Part shown: in pieces, positions 1 to 11,123 of the stretch
Layout of the letters: every line of letters begins with the position of its first letter
How positions within the stretch are numbered: position 1 is the first letter of the stretch
NCBI GenBank assembly: GCA_018257865.1
Contig: JAEUBA010000022.1
Span: forward strand, 1 to 64,000
Source of the DNA: Stereocaulon alpinum
Lineage: Eukaryota; Ascomycota; Lecanoromycetes; Lecanorales; Stereocaulaceae
Length of the DNA stretch: 64,000 nucleotides
Reading direction: 5' to 3'
The notes under the pieces: generated by a model
The model's database searches: none
Seen by the model: only the letters and a program-made list of their open reading frames with translations
Told to the model about the DNA's origin: nothing
Made by a program: the position numbers and the translations under genes

Positions 1-1163
1 TAGGATAAGTCGCCTATATAGAGTAGGTATAATATAGAGGCTGTAAGCTAAAGCCTTTAAGATATCTATAGTAATAAGGGGGCGTAGTTTAGGGGTAAGG
101 TTATCTACTTCTATAGTAATTTTCGATAAACCCTATTAGTAGTAGCTAGCGGATCTAGTAGTTAGGTTATTAATACCTATATATAATAGGCTAAGTTCTA
201 GTAGGATACTATATAATTAGACCTAACTATTAACGAACGACTTAATAATCCTAATCTTACCGATTCTATATATACTAATATAAGAGCTTTTGCTATTAAT
301 CTTCTTAAGATCGGGAACGGGTCTAGTATTTAGAAGAGCTCTACTACTAAGGAAGACGTAGTACCTTAGGCTTATAGCTATATTCCTAAAAACGCTATTA
401 ATAAGTTAATTAATAAGGTATACCTAAACCTATATCGCCTAGATACGGTAGATAGAGAGTATCTATCTTAAAGAGCTATTCTTACTATTGCGAATAAGGA
501 TATTACTAAGATTAATAGTAAGCTTATAACGCAGATACCTAGCGAGCTTACTATATACTAGAGCGTTAATTAGGCTGTTTCTAAAGAAGATAAAGACCTC
601 TTTCCGACTAAATATTTTAATATATTTTATAAGGCCTCGCTACCGCCCTATAAGCTCTATATTAAACTAAGTATTCTAGTTATATTACTTAGAAACCTAG
701 ATCCGCTACAGCTTTATAATAGGACTCAGCTCCGGGTTATATAGTATAGTAAGTATATCTTTAAAGGCGAGATTATAGGCGGTACGTATAATAGCGAGAA
801 GGTAATACTCTTTAAGACGCTATTATAGTCTAAGGAAAATAATAAAAGGATCCCTACGCCCTTTATACGTAAGTAATATCCAGTCCGCCTAGTATTTATA
901 ATAATAATAAATAAGTCCTAGGGGTAATCTATAAAGTTCGTAGGTATTAACCTATAGTTACGGCCGGCTTTTAGTTATAGTTAGCTCTATATATCGCTTT
1001 TATAGGTTATAAAGCAGGCGAATCTATATATTATTAGGCCGGATAGTTATAAATATACGAATAACCGATTAATAAAGAATATAGTATATACTTAGGTACT
1101 ATTGCCTAATTAATAGCCTTAGTAAAAATAGTAAAAATCTGGATTTTTACAGGTATTCTCTAG
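1..1163 (+). mobile_element. Helitron 3' portion (RIP-degraded), nested in Copia copy A
   Basis: Stop-riddled translation of about 250-1060 on + resembles the C-terminal part of a Helitron Pif1-like helicase. Recognisable blocks are LLRNLDP near 685-705, an IIGGTYN block near 775, and FIRK.YPVRL...INKS.G near 860-925, followed by an LY.(S)..V block near 985. The right end has Helitron terminal structure: a 9-bp perfect hairpin (1131-1139 pairing with 1142-1150, 2-nt loop), nine bases, then CTAG at 1160-1163, followed by T. Comparison with Copia copy C places the junction exactly between A and T (equivalent to 14491/14492), the A|T insertion rule of Helitrons. The 5' end and Rep domain lie outside the window. 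It is inactive: the helicase frame is full of RIP-type stops. Confidence 0.85.
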
Positions 1164-2539
1164 TACTACTATATACCTATATCTTCAGCTACCGATTTAT
1201 TAATAATATTAAGTAGGATAGTACTATACTATTCAAAAAGTCTAGACTAATTATCTAAGCTTATAATAATAAAGGTAAGAAGGAGGTACTAATATAGTTA
1301 CTAATAATTTAACGCGCTAGCTAACGCCTTATTATCTACTTTACTATAATTCTACTACGTAACCTCTACGTACGCGATATTTCGTAAGCTTATATATAGT
1401 TAACTTTAGTACTAAGCCGCCTAGTCTATATAAAGCTACCGTAAGGTACTAACTTAGGAGATAATATACTAAAAGTAGTCCGCCTACTATATAGCGTCTT
1501 AGAAGTAGGGACGTATTAGTTTAAGACCTACTATAACTACTATACTAGTAAGCTAGGCCTTACTATCTCCTTATTTAATCCCTACTTAATATTCTCTAAG
1601 TAGGTAATTATTAGCCTCTAGACTAATAACTTACTATTTTACGGAATAGCCGAATACTTAAAGCTAGAAGAGTAAGTACGCCTTAATATAAGCTTCCTAG
1701 TAAAGCTAATTAAAAAGCTAGATAATAAAAAAGACCTCTAATTTAATAGTACTACTATCTCTACTAATAATAATATTCTAAAACTCTCGTAGTAATAGTA
1801 ATATAATAAAATTAATATAATTAATACCGCTACCGCTAGCGATATTAAATTATAATATATTAAGGAAAGAGCCTACGGTACTTATATAGCCTTTATATAT
1901 TAACTAGAGACGGCTTTTATACTATCTAGGGTAGCCTAAATTACTTAGCTAGCGAAAGAAGACGCTAATTAGTTAAATAAATAGCTAAATTAGTAAAAGG
2001 AGAACTATCGCTAAGGCCTATAATTTATTAAGCTTACTTTAGAGAAGCTAAAACTACTAGTCTTTATTAATACCGCCTTCGCTAATAACGCTAACCTTAG
2101 CTCCTAAATTAGGTACGTTATCGTCCTTACTAATAAGTAATAGCTTAATAAATTAATAATTAATATTAGCGGTAATATTATCTACTAGAGTAGTACTAAA
2201 TATAAAAGAGTTATAAAATTAGTACTAGCTTTAGAGCTATATATAATAGTAATAGGGTTTAATATTACTACCGCCTTATAATCTACTATTAAGGGTATTA
2301 CTTAGGCGAAGATCCTATTAATTCTATATATTAACTCCTATTCCCTATATAATTATATTATACGGCTTAGTACTACTGCTAAGAAACGCCTAATAATTAA
2401 TATAATAGGACTATAGTAGTCCTATAAGAGAAGGGAAATTAATAAGGTATAGTAGATTAATAGTAATTATAACTTAGTAGATACTATAACTAAGGAGCGC
2501 TACTACTAAGTGCTAAAATAATTAGTAGATAGTAACGCT

Positions 2540-3255
2540 TTAATTGATTAATTTATACGCCTATTCTAGTATCTATATATACTAATAAGGGTATTCTCTT
2601 ATATTATTAAGAAATCTAGGGGGGTTAAAGGCCCTCTAGACGCGAAAGAAACCTTTCTAGAGTCGCCCCTTCTAGCTAAAAACTTTCGCTTATTAGCTTA
2701 CTTATTATTCTACTCCGCCTATCTAACCTTACCGCTAGGCTCTATAACACTGATAATAATAATCTCCGTTACCCTAATAGGCCCTATAATACTCCGGTAG
2801 CTCCGCCGCCTTTAGCTTCTACTTATACTTAGGCTTCTTTATCTTTAGGGTTTTTATTACTAGTTCTACTCTAATAGGGAGTTTAGACTAGGAGAGCTAT
2901 TCCCTAGTAAGTTAATACTATATTAGGAATCCTAACCTAACTAGCTATCTTATAGCCGCTCTTATACTAATAACCTTAACTAGTATAATCCTAATATTAT
3001 AAGTCTCTACCTCTTTAATAAGCTCCCTTTAAGTATCGCTAAGCTTTAGGTAGTATAGGAGAATATACTTTATATCCTAATTCCTCTATCTATAACTATA
3101 GTAGGTACTGCGGACCCCTAGCACCCTCGCCTTATAAAGGAAGTAGTTAAACCTATTCTTCCTACTTTAGAGTTAGACTGCTATCGAGCTTTCTGCCTTC
3201 TTAAGCTTTAGGTAGTAGTTATACCTTTCTCCGAACAACGGTTTATTCTATACGG
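2540..3255 (-). mobile_element. 5'-truncated non-LTR retrotransposon (LINE) insertion in copy A
   Basis: The insertion is 716 bp, flanked by a 15-bp direct repeat (2525-2539 and 3256-3270) that occurs once in the uninterrupted homologous site of copy C near 15857. Read on the minus strand it ends in a short TTAAT/CAAT-type tail (left edge). Near its 5' edge (about 3240-3060) it encodes a degraded peptide with the order (K)AESS.AV..L...(R)....F.YKARV.GV, typical of the C-terminal part of fungal LINE ORF2 proteins. The long, variable target duplication, 5' truncation and simple 3' tail all indicate target-primed reverse transcription. Confidence 0.8.
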
Positions 3256-3429
3256 GTAGATAGTAACGCTATTAAGTTAAAAATAAATACCTAAGTAGAA
3301 AGGGAGGCTATAATCTAACTAATTAAACTATAGTATTACTTAACCTTATAAGCCTATTTCTATACTAGCTAATTACTAGATTTAGTATTAATTAATACTA
3401 TTTTTTTAACTTTCTAAAACTTTTACTAG

Positions 3430-3633
3430 TATTAGAATAACGTCGCTCCGCTCTATAACTAGCGGCTTAGTACTAACTCTTAGATAAAATACTATAGCTT
3501 AGCTAGCTAGATTTAATTAATCCCTAGTTTACTAAGCCTAATAGATACCCTGCTAATCAGGTTATCTAGGGTAGGTAATAGGGGATTAAGTACCTACTAA
3601 TTAGTACAACCTAGCAGCTAGGTTCTACCGATA
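3430..3633 (+). repeat. 3' LTR of Copia copy A
   Basis: This 204-bp LTR has termini degraded by RIP from TGTCGG...CCGACA to TATTAG...CCGATA. It matches the LTRs at 10923-11123, 16027-16227 and, inverted, 3810-4021 and 10206-10417. The right flank is an AT-rich (TA)n stretch. Confidence 0.85.
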
Positions 3634-3809
3634 TATATATATTATATACACCCCAAACTTAGGATTAGGAATTACCGCTCCGGGTCGGGAAAGGGAGTAG
3701 GGCTGTTTTAGAGGGAGCAGCGAGGGAGCAAAGGGGCGTAGTATAAGGGAGCCTAAATTAGTAGCCTTATAGCCAGCTCAAGCTTCTTACTTAAAAATTT
3801 ATTTATATT
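3634..3809. other. 176-bp spacer between copies A and B, with GGGAGCA-type repeats
   Basis: This short non-element spacer lies between the converging 3' ends of copies A and B. It begins with (TA)n and contains several copies of a G-rich motif around GGGAGCA (about 3711-3762), resembling the minisatellite at 18836-18895. No gene is seen. Confidence 0.6.
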
Positions 3810-4021
3810 TATCGGTAGAACCTAGCTGCTAGCCTAGGTAGTACCGATTAGTAGGTAGCTTAATCCCCTATTACCTACCCTAGATAACCTAATTAGCAGG
3901 GTGTCTATTAGGCTTAGTAAACTAGGGATTATCTTAAATCTAGCTAGTTAAGCTATAGTGTTTTATCTAGGAGTAGGCGCTAAGCCGCTATTATAGAGTG
4001 CGGAGTAATATTATTCCGATA
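3810..4021 (-). repeat. 3' LTR of Copia copy B (left end)
   Basis: Inverted copy of the family LTR, beginning TATCGG (RIP of TGTCGG) and ending CCGATA. It is more RIP-mutated than its partner at 10206-10417: differences are almost all C-to-T or G-to-A. Confidence 0.85.
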
Positions 4022-7000
4022 CTAGTAAAAGTTTTAGAAAGTCGAAAAAACAGTACTAATCGACGCTAAATCTAGTAATTAGCTAGTATAGAAACGGGCC
4101 TATAAGGCTAAGTAACGTTATAATCTAATTAGTTAGATTATAGCTTCTCTTTCTACCTAAGCGTTTATCTTTAACTTAATAGTATTACTATCTACTAATT
4201 ACTTTAACGCTTAGTAGTAGCGCTCCTTAGTTATAGTATCTACTAGGTTATAATTACTATTAATCTACCGCACCTCGTCGATCTCCCTCCTCTTATAGGA
4301 CTGCCGTAGCCCTATTATATCGATTATTAGTCGTTTCTCAGCGGTAGTACTAAGGCGTATAATATAGTTATATAAGGAGTAAGAGTTAGTATATAGAATT
4401 AGTAGTATCTTCGCCTAAGTAATACCCTTAATAGTAGATTATAGGGTAGTAGTAATATCGAACCCTACTACTATTATATATAGCTCTAAAGCTAGTACCG
4501 ATCTTATAACTCTCTTATATTTAGTACTACTCTAGTAGATAATATTACCGCTAATATTAATAGTCGATTTATTAAGCTGTTACTCGTTAGTAAGGATAAT
4601 AATATACCTAATTTAGGAGCTAAGGTTAGCGTTATTAGCGAAGGCGGTATCGACGAAGACTAGTAGTTTTAGCTTCTCTAAAGCAAGCTTAATAAATTAT
4701 AGGCCTTAGCGGTAGTTCTCCTTTTACTAATTTAGCTATTTATTTAACTAATCAGCGTCTTCTTTCGCTAGCTGAGTAATTTAGGCTACTTTAGATAGGG
4801 TAAAGGCTATCTCTAGTTAATATATAGAGGCTATATAGGCGCCTTAAGCCCTTTCCTTAATATATTATAATTTAATATCGCTAGCGGTATTGATTATATT
4901 AATTTTACTATACTGCCGTTACTAGGAGAGCTTTAGAATATCGCTATTACTAGAAATAGTAGTATCGCCGTTAGTAGAGATAGTAGTACCGTTAGATTAG
5001 AGGTCTTTTTTATTATCTAGCTTTTTAATTAGCTTCGCTAGAAAGCCTATATTAAGGTATACTTACTCTTCCAGCTCTAAGTATTCGGCTGTTTCGTAAA
5101 ATAGTAAGTTATTAGTCTAGAGGCTAATAATTACCTACTTAGAGAATATTAAGTAGGGATTAAATAAGGAGATAGTAAGGCCTAGCTTACTAGTATAGTA
5201 GTTATAGTAGGTTTTAAACTAATACATCCCTACTTCTAAGACGCTATATAGTAGGCGGACTACTTTTAGTATATTATCTCCTAGATTAGTGCCTTACGGC
5301 GGTTTTATATAGATAGCGTAGCTTAGTACTAACGTTAACTATATATAAGCTTATAAGATATCGCGTACGTAGAGGTTACGTAGTAGAATTATAGTAAGGT
5401 AGATAATAAGGCGTTAGCTAGCGCGTTAAATTATTAGCGACTATATTAATACCTCCTTCTTACCTTTATTATTATAAGCTTAGATAATTAGTCTAAACTT
5501 TTCGAATAGTATAGCGCTATCCTACTTAATATTATTAACAAATTAGCAGCTAAAGATATAGGTATATAGTAGTATATCTTACTTACTAATAATCTTAAAA
5601 ACTCCCTTAGTAATAAGGCTATTAATTTCTTTTTAACGAGAGTCGATAAATAGGCTATTTAGTAAGCGAATAGTACCTTCTAACCGGAGCTTTATTAATA
5701 GGTCGATATCTAAAAGCTCCTTATTAGTAAGGTAAGCGTAGCGGGTAGGTAGGTATCGCTATCGCTACGGATTCTAATATATAGTAGTAGCTTCTTTAGT
5801 AGGTAGGTCTACTTAAGTTATAGGAGGCGTTTTATTAGTTAATTCGACTAAGTAAGGCTTAACTAATATAATTCGAAAGGTTATAGGGCCGCTACTAAGT
5901 TTAACTATATAGGCTTAATTCTAATTATCTATAGCGAGTAGTTAGTAGGGCCCTTTCTATCCTTTACCTTCTCGCTATACTAGGATATTACTGCTAATAG
6001 GAGTATCCAGAATAGCGTCGTTTTATAGACCGTTACGGTAGCGTAAGGCTTTAGTAATATCTCGCTTTACTAGTAATTCTAACGCTTCTTTTATTACGCG
6101 TTTAATAGCCTTACCTCGTTCCGCAATTAATAGGTATATAGGGTCTAATTTAGTAAGCTTTAGAAATATACTAAATAGAAGTAGCGTAGGAGTTAGCCTA
6201 TTAGGTTTAGCTATATTATTAATTACCTTAATAGCGATTTATAAGACGAATTACTTACCTAGCAGTAATAGGTCTTTTCGGATAATATTATAAGCACGCC
6301 TAAGAGGTACGTAGTAGCGTTTAACTAAACTAATTAAGTAGTATACTTTAACTAGGACGTATTTTAACTTAATTACTATCCCCTTTACCTTAGAGGCGAA
6401 TTCGGTGCTAATGAATTACTTACTAGCGTTATAGACTAGCAGGTCTAGTAGTCTAACGTAGGTATTAATCTAGTAGGCTTATAGGGTATCCTAGACCGTC
6501 TCCGCTAAAATATCCTTAAGAAAGCGGGCGGTTTAGAAACGCGTAGCCTCGTTAATAGTATATAGGACTAAGACCGTAGAGCTATTAAGATATATAATAT
6601 TAATTATTACTAAATAATTAAATTATAGGTCGTTTTTAATAGTAAATTTAAACCTTTCTAGTAATCTTCCGTATTTCTAGTAAGTTAAGTAGAACTTACC
6701 GAGTTAATAAATAGCTTCCTAGTCGAAGTAGTAGCTAGATTATTTTAGTAAGCGTACTAGGCGTATTATTAATAGATAGCTAAAGCGGCGGTATAGGTGT
6801 CTAAGGTCTTACTCTAATAATTAGCTACTTGCAATACCGCTATCGTTAGTATAGGTATTAATATAGGCGTTTAACAGCGAGGTCCCCTAAGTAAGGAATA
6901 GGTAACTATATAGCCTTATAATAGGGACTTATCTATTACCGCTAACTAGGTAATTAGTTAGGTTATTAAAATAAAAACCTACTTAGTTAAGGTCTCGCAG

Positions 7001-8817
7001 GTAGAGAAGGAATAGCGTGTTAGCGTCGATAATATAGAATTCGATAATACTAATTAGTAATTAGACGGTAATAGTACCTCTAGATAAGGCGTCGCTAATA
7101 CCGAATTTAAATCTAGCGCTACTAGCCTTATTAGTATTAATATTAACGTTTTACTTACGCCGCAGTACTAAGTATTAGCTATAGCCTACTAACGAGTTAT
7201 AGGTAGCGCTAGTATTAATTATAAGGCCGTAGAAGTAGCTATCGCCGTATCTTTTCGCGAGGCGATAAGTTACTTCTCCCTAGATATTAATATTAATATT
7301 ATCCTAGATAGATAGCGCCTTAGTAACGGTATATAAAGTCGCCTAATTAGCTAGCTTTTAGTATATAGCCTTACCGTTAATAGCGCCTATAGATATTAGG
7401 AAAGATTTATTATTATCTTAATTAGCTAGATTATTAGTAGTATCTTTAATAGTACTACCTTCGCTATCTTCTTCTTTTTCGCCTTTAATGTTAGTAAGGT
7501 ATTACTTAAAGCTACGTTAGTATTCTTCCTTAGGGTAATTAGTTAACTAGTATTCTTCCTTCTTATAGATAAAGTATCGCTTTTTATTTATTAAATTACT
7601 AGAATTATTAGAGTTATATCTTAGCTTACTTAGATATCTTAATTAGCTACGACTACTAGATTCGTAGTTATAACTACTAGATTTACGGTTTCGGTAGCGG
7701 CGGTTAGTATATATTATTTTACTTAGTAATATAAGGCTACGACGGTCTTATAAGGCTATAGATAATCGGAGGTCTTAAATAAAGCTTTATATAGTATCTA
7801 ATAGTTTTTAGTAGACGATCTTATAGGTAGGTATAGACTTATAAGTAGTAATTATCTTCTAATAGATAAAGCTATCCCTATAAAAGCTTTTATCTAGATT
7901 ATATTATAGCTCTCTTAGTCTAAATACTATAGTATCTAAGTACTCTATTAGGGTCTTATCTTTATTATAGTTAATAAATAGTTATAAGGATATACTATTC
8001 TATTTATTAAGGTAGGTAATTTAGTATTCTCTTCCTTTAAAATTTCCTTTAAAGGTAAGCTATAGGGAGTTTAAGTTTATAGATAAAAAGGAAGACTAGT
8101 TACTAAAGTAGAAATTAAGTATATTACTATTAAGTATATACTAAAGAGTTATATAGAGCCTAGTTAATAGTATCTTAATATTAGAGGCGGTAGTTAAGAA
8201 TATATTTAGCTTATAGTTAAAGGAGTTACTTCTTCTATTATACTTTATCTCTTCTATATAGAGCTTAGTTAATATAGTAAGCTCTTAGGAAAGGCCTTAC
8301 TTTTAGTAATTAGCGATAGTATTATAGATCTTAACGCCGTTAATTAGGGTAATCCTAGTTAGTATTTTAATTTTAAATAAGGTAGGTATACTAAGTATAT
8401 TAGAGTTACCTAAGGTAGGTATATTAGGCGTATTAAAATTATTTCCTAAGGCGGGCGTACTAGGCGTATTAGAGTTACTAGTAGAGTTAGTATTAGACTT
8501 CTTTACTAGCTTTAGTACGTCTATAGGCTAATTAGACTATAGTTAGACTACTAGCCTTACTAAGTACTTATAGACGTAAGTTCCGTCCTTAGGTATAAAG
8601 ATACTACGGTTAAAAAGTAGCTCCCTAAGGCTTTATAGTATATATTTCTTTACCTTATTAAATAAAGCTTCGTCCTAATCGCTAAAGTCTTTAAGGAAGT
8701 TAATCTATAGATTATATCCTTCTTCTTTATAGCTTTAGTAGGAGCTTATTACTTAGGTAATATATATTATTAGGGTATCCTTTATCAACTTTTTAGGGTT
8801 ATTAAGGATAATTCCTA

Positions 8818-10010
8818 GCCAGCGATGGAGACACACCTGTACGCGGTGCTGGCTACGAACCTGAATACCTATTCAGAGCTGAGATATCTCCCCTAATATA
8901 TTATAGGTTAAATGATGTTAAGACGTCGCGTAGTTGCTGAGAACTCTATACAGAGTTTTTCGGGTAATGCGATAATACCTACCCTAACTCTACTATAACT
9001 ATTATACCTCCCCTACGATTAAGACTAGACAGCAAGAATTAGTATTAGGTATAGTATCTTAGCCTAATAAGTAAAGAGTATAGGTAATACCTACCTAGCC
9101 GTTAATTCAAAAAATCTAATATCTACGTGCGCTCGATACGTATCTACTAGTTAAGACTAACGCGCAGTCTATCCTAAGGGAAGGCTAGGGTTATAGGTAT
9201 ACAGGACTAAGAGAAGGATATACTAAGTTATAAATTAGAAGGTATATTTTAGAAAAGGACGGCCCCTATCTAAGTAGCTAGGCGAGCCTTTAGTATAAGC
9301 GGCGCCGTATAACTATAATTATAAGCTGAAGGGTTGGCTCCCCCCTAAAGTAAAGTATATAAGGATAGAAGTAAGTACTATCTAATATAACTAGTAGGAT
9401 ATTATACTATCTAATTCTTTATACGAGTATAGGCCTCCTAGGCGGTATATATAGCTTCCCCCCTTTCTTATATCCTTAACTAGTAAACTACTAAACAGCC
9501 AAATCCGGTACTACTACGGATACTAATAAACACTACTAATTAGCGCTAATAACTTAAACCCTTACGGGACGGCTATATACCCCCTCCTCCCCCCCCCCTA
9601 TATTAATATAGTAAAGGTTAAAGAAAGTTATAGGGCGCTCAGCGCTATAATAAAGTCGAAGGATATAGAAGAATACAGCAGGGTCCTTAAGAGCTAAGTA
9701 TAGTACAAAGGGCGTATATTATAGTTAGTATTAGAAATAATGTTATAAAGCGCTCGGTATAATATTGAAGAATACAGTTAAGAGTTACCGGTATTAAGGA
9801 GGCCTAGGGTGTAATCCCCAGACCAAAAGTAATTATATTATTAAGGATAAGCGGGAGTTTTTATCTAGGCACTATGCTATAGTTTCTCTTACGGCTAGGA
9901 AAGGCACACTACGTATACCATCTACTGGTTTCACAAATAATGTAATAGAACACCCTCATTAGTATATATAGATACTAGAATAGGCGTATAAACCAATCAA
10001 TCAATTAATC
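8818..10010 (+). mobile_element. LINE-related insertion with (CAAT)n tail in copy B
   Basis: This 1193-bp insertion is flanked by a 14-bp direct repeat, AAGGATAATTCCTA (8804-8817 and 10011-10024); the uninterrupted site is visible in copy C near 11260-11285. It ends in CAATCAATCAATTAATC. The last roughly 70 bp before the tail match, in inverted orientation, the 3' end of the LINE fragment at 2540-3255, so the two share a 3' end and probably the same retrotransposition machinery. Upstream of that the two diverge and I see no coding similarity. Parts keep CA/TG dinucleotides, so it looks less RIP-mutated than its host element. It could be a differently deleted LINE copy or a non-autonomous element. 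Confidence 0.7.
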
Positions 10011-10205
10011 AAGGATAATTCCTACTAATATTATTATCCCGCCGTCCTCTTCTATAGTCGGTTACGTTATTATAAGGGTAGGCGTTATAATTATTACTAA
10101 GGGTAGGCGTTATAGCTAAGGCTTTATAGTAGTATAGGTAAGGTTCTTAGTTATAGTTAAAATTTTTATTCGTACCTTACTAATCTAAGGTTAATAACTA
10201 ATTAG

Positions 10206-10417
10206 TATTAGTAGAACCTAGCTGCTAGCCTAGGTAGTACTAATTAGTAGGTAGCTTAATCCCCTATTACCTGCCCTAGATAACCTGATTAGCAGGGTGT
10301 CTATTAGGCTTAGTAAACTAGGGATTGTCTTGAATCTAGCTAGCTAAGCTATAGTGTTTTATCTAGGAGCGGGCGCCAAGCCGCTATTGCGGAGTGCGGA
10401 GTAATATTATTCCGACA
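10206..10417 (-). repeat. 5' LTR of Copia copy B (right end)
   Basis: 212-bp LTR ending in an intact CCGACA at 10412-10417. It is noticeably less RIP-mutated than the left LTR of the same element (for example GGGCGCCAAGCCGC retained here versus AGGCGCTAAGCCGC at the left). Confidence 0.85.
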
Positions 10418-10922
10418 GTGTGTATGCATATTAGACATCAGAAATCGTTCAAGTCAAAAATGCCAGGCGGCTTCTATCTAATACACCTTTATCCTTTGAT
10501 TGACACCTCGTGGGGGCAAATTAAGCAATACGTTGAGATGTGGAGCAGGTGCCGCAAGATCTGACTTAAGGCCGAAGTATCAAACAAGCCTTGCGGCATC
10601 ATTTGCGAATAGTACCCAGCAGCTTCTCATCAATCTAGCTACTTTTGAGCGGCAATCTTGTTGCGCAATCTCGAAGCCAGACTTCGCGATCAAAAGGCTG
10701 TGAGGCGGGCGGAATCTTGAGCTCCATGCCAACACTTCTCAAGTACTGTACGATCTCATAAGCGCCTCGCACAGCAGCTGACACCGACGATAGGATGATG
10801 GCTGTAAAGTGACGGGGGTCTAAACTCAACCGTACTTAGAGGACTTGCGGATAGAGAAGTATTCCACACAAGGCTAACAGACCCCTAAGATTAAAGCTCT
10901 GCTAGGACAGGGGATACGCTAC
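10418..10922. other. Unique, non-RIP spacer between head-to-head copies B and C
   Basis: 505 bp of ordinary base composition between the 5' LTRs of copies B and C. It keeps CA/TG dinucleotides, unlike the flanking elements. Two short overlapping open frames on opposite strands (60-odd codons each) have no recognisable features and I do not call a gene. Its last five bases, GCTAC, are the target duplication of copy C. Confidence 0.7.
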
Positions 10923-11123
10923 TGTCGGAATAACGTCGCTCCGCTCCGCAACTAGCGGCTTGGCGCTAACTCCTAGATAAAACACTATAGCTTAGCTAGC
11001 TAGATTCAATTAATCCCTAGTTTACTAAGCCTAATAGACACCCTGCGAATCAGGTTATCTAAGGTAGGTAGTAGGGGATTAAGCTACTAATTAGTACTAC
11101 CTAGCTACTAGGTTCTACCGATA
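10923..11123 (+). repeat. 5' LTR of Copia copy C
   Basis: 201 bp, starting with an intact TGTCGG and ending CCGATA. It retains more C/G at RIP-sensitive positions than the 3' LTR of the same element. Confidence 0.9.

Larger units (their letters stand above)
1164..3633 (+). mobile_element. Copia-type LTR retrotransposon copy A, 3' part (RIP-degraded)
   Basis: This stretch is collinear with copy C from about 14492 to 16227. It covers the later part of the Ty1/Copia reverse transcriptase, the RNase H region and the 3' LTR. The reading frame is destroyed by TA-rich stops; CA/TG dinucleotides are strikingly rare while CG is retained, as expected for RIP. It is interrupted on its left by a Helitron (junction 1163/1164) and internally by a LINE fragment at 2540-3255. 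The 5' half would lie left of the window, beyond the Helitron. Confidence 0.85.
3810..10417 (-). mobile_element. Full-length Copia-type LTR retrotransposon copy B (RIP-degraded)
   Basis: The element runs on the minus strand between two 212-bp LTRs. Subtracting the 1193-bp insertion at 8818-10010 leaves about 5.4 kb, close to the 5.3 kb of copy C. Inverted comparison with C shows the same order: gag (about 8.7-7.9 kb), aspartic protease/GAG-pre-integrase/integrase (about 7.4-6.0 kb), reverse transcriptase (about 5.7-5.0 kb), RNase H (about 4.6-4.2 kb). The integrase-then-RT order and the RT block are those of Ty1/Copia. No intact frame remains. The flanks (ATATT left, GTGTG right) are not an exact target duplication, though RIP of the left copy could explain most of the difference. 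Confidence 0.85.

Noticed and set aside
8818..8880. Possible tRNA-derived SINE head with A and B boxes at the 5' end of the insertion in copy B
   Set aside because: GGCTACGAACCTG is only loosely like a B box and no A box at proper spacing was found; 1193 bp is also long for a SINE.
3805..10422. 5-bp target duplication for Copia copy B
   Set aside because: Left flank ATATT and right flank GTGTG do not match exactly; RIP could convert most but not all of the differences, so it is not claimed.
10500..10829. Two overlapping short open frames on opposite strands in the spacer between Copia copies B and C
   Set aside because: Both are under 70 codons, one begins without ATG context of note, and neither has domain or coding character; the spacer looks like unique non-coding DNA.
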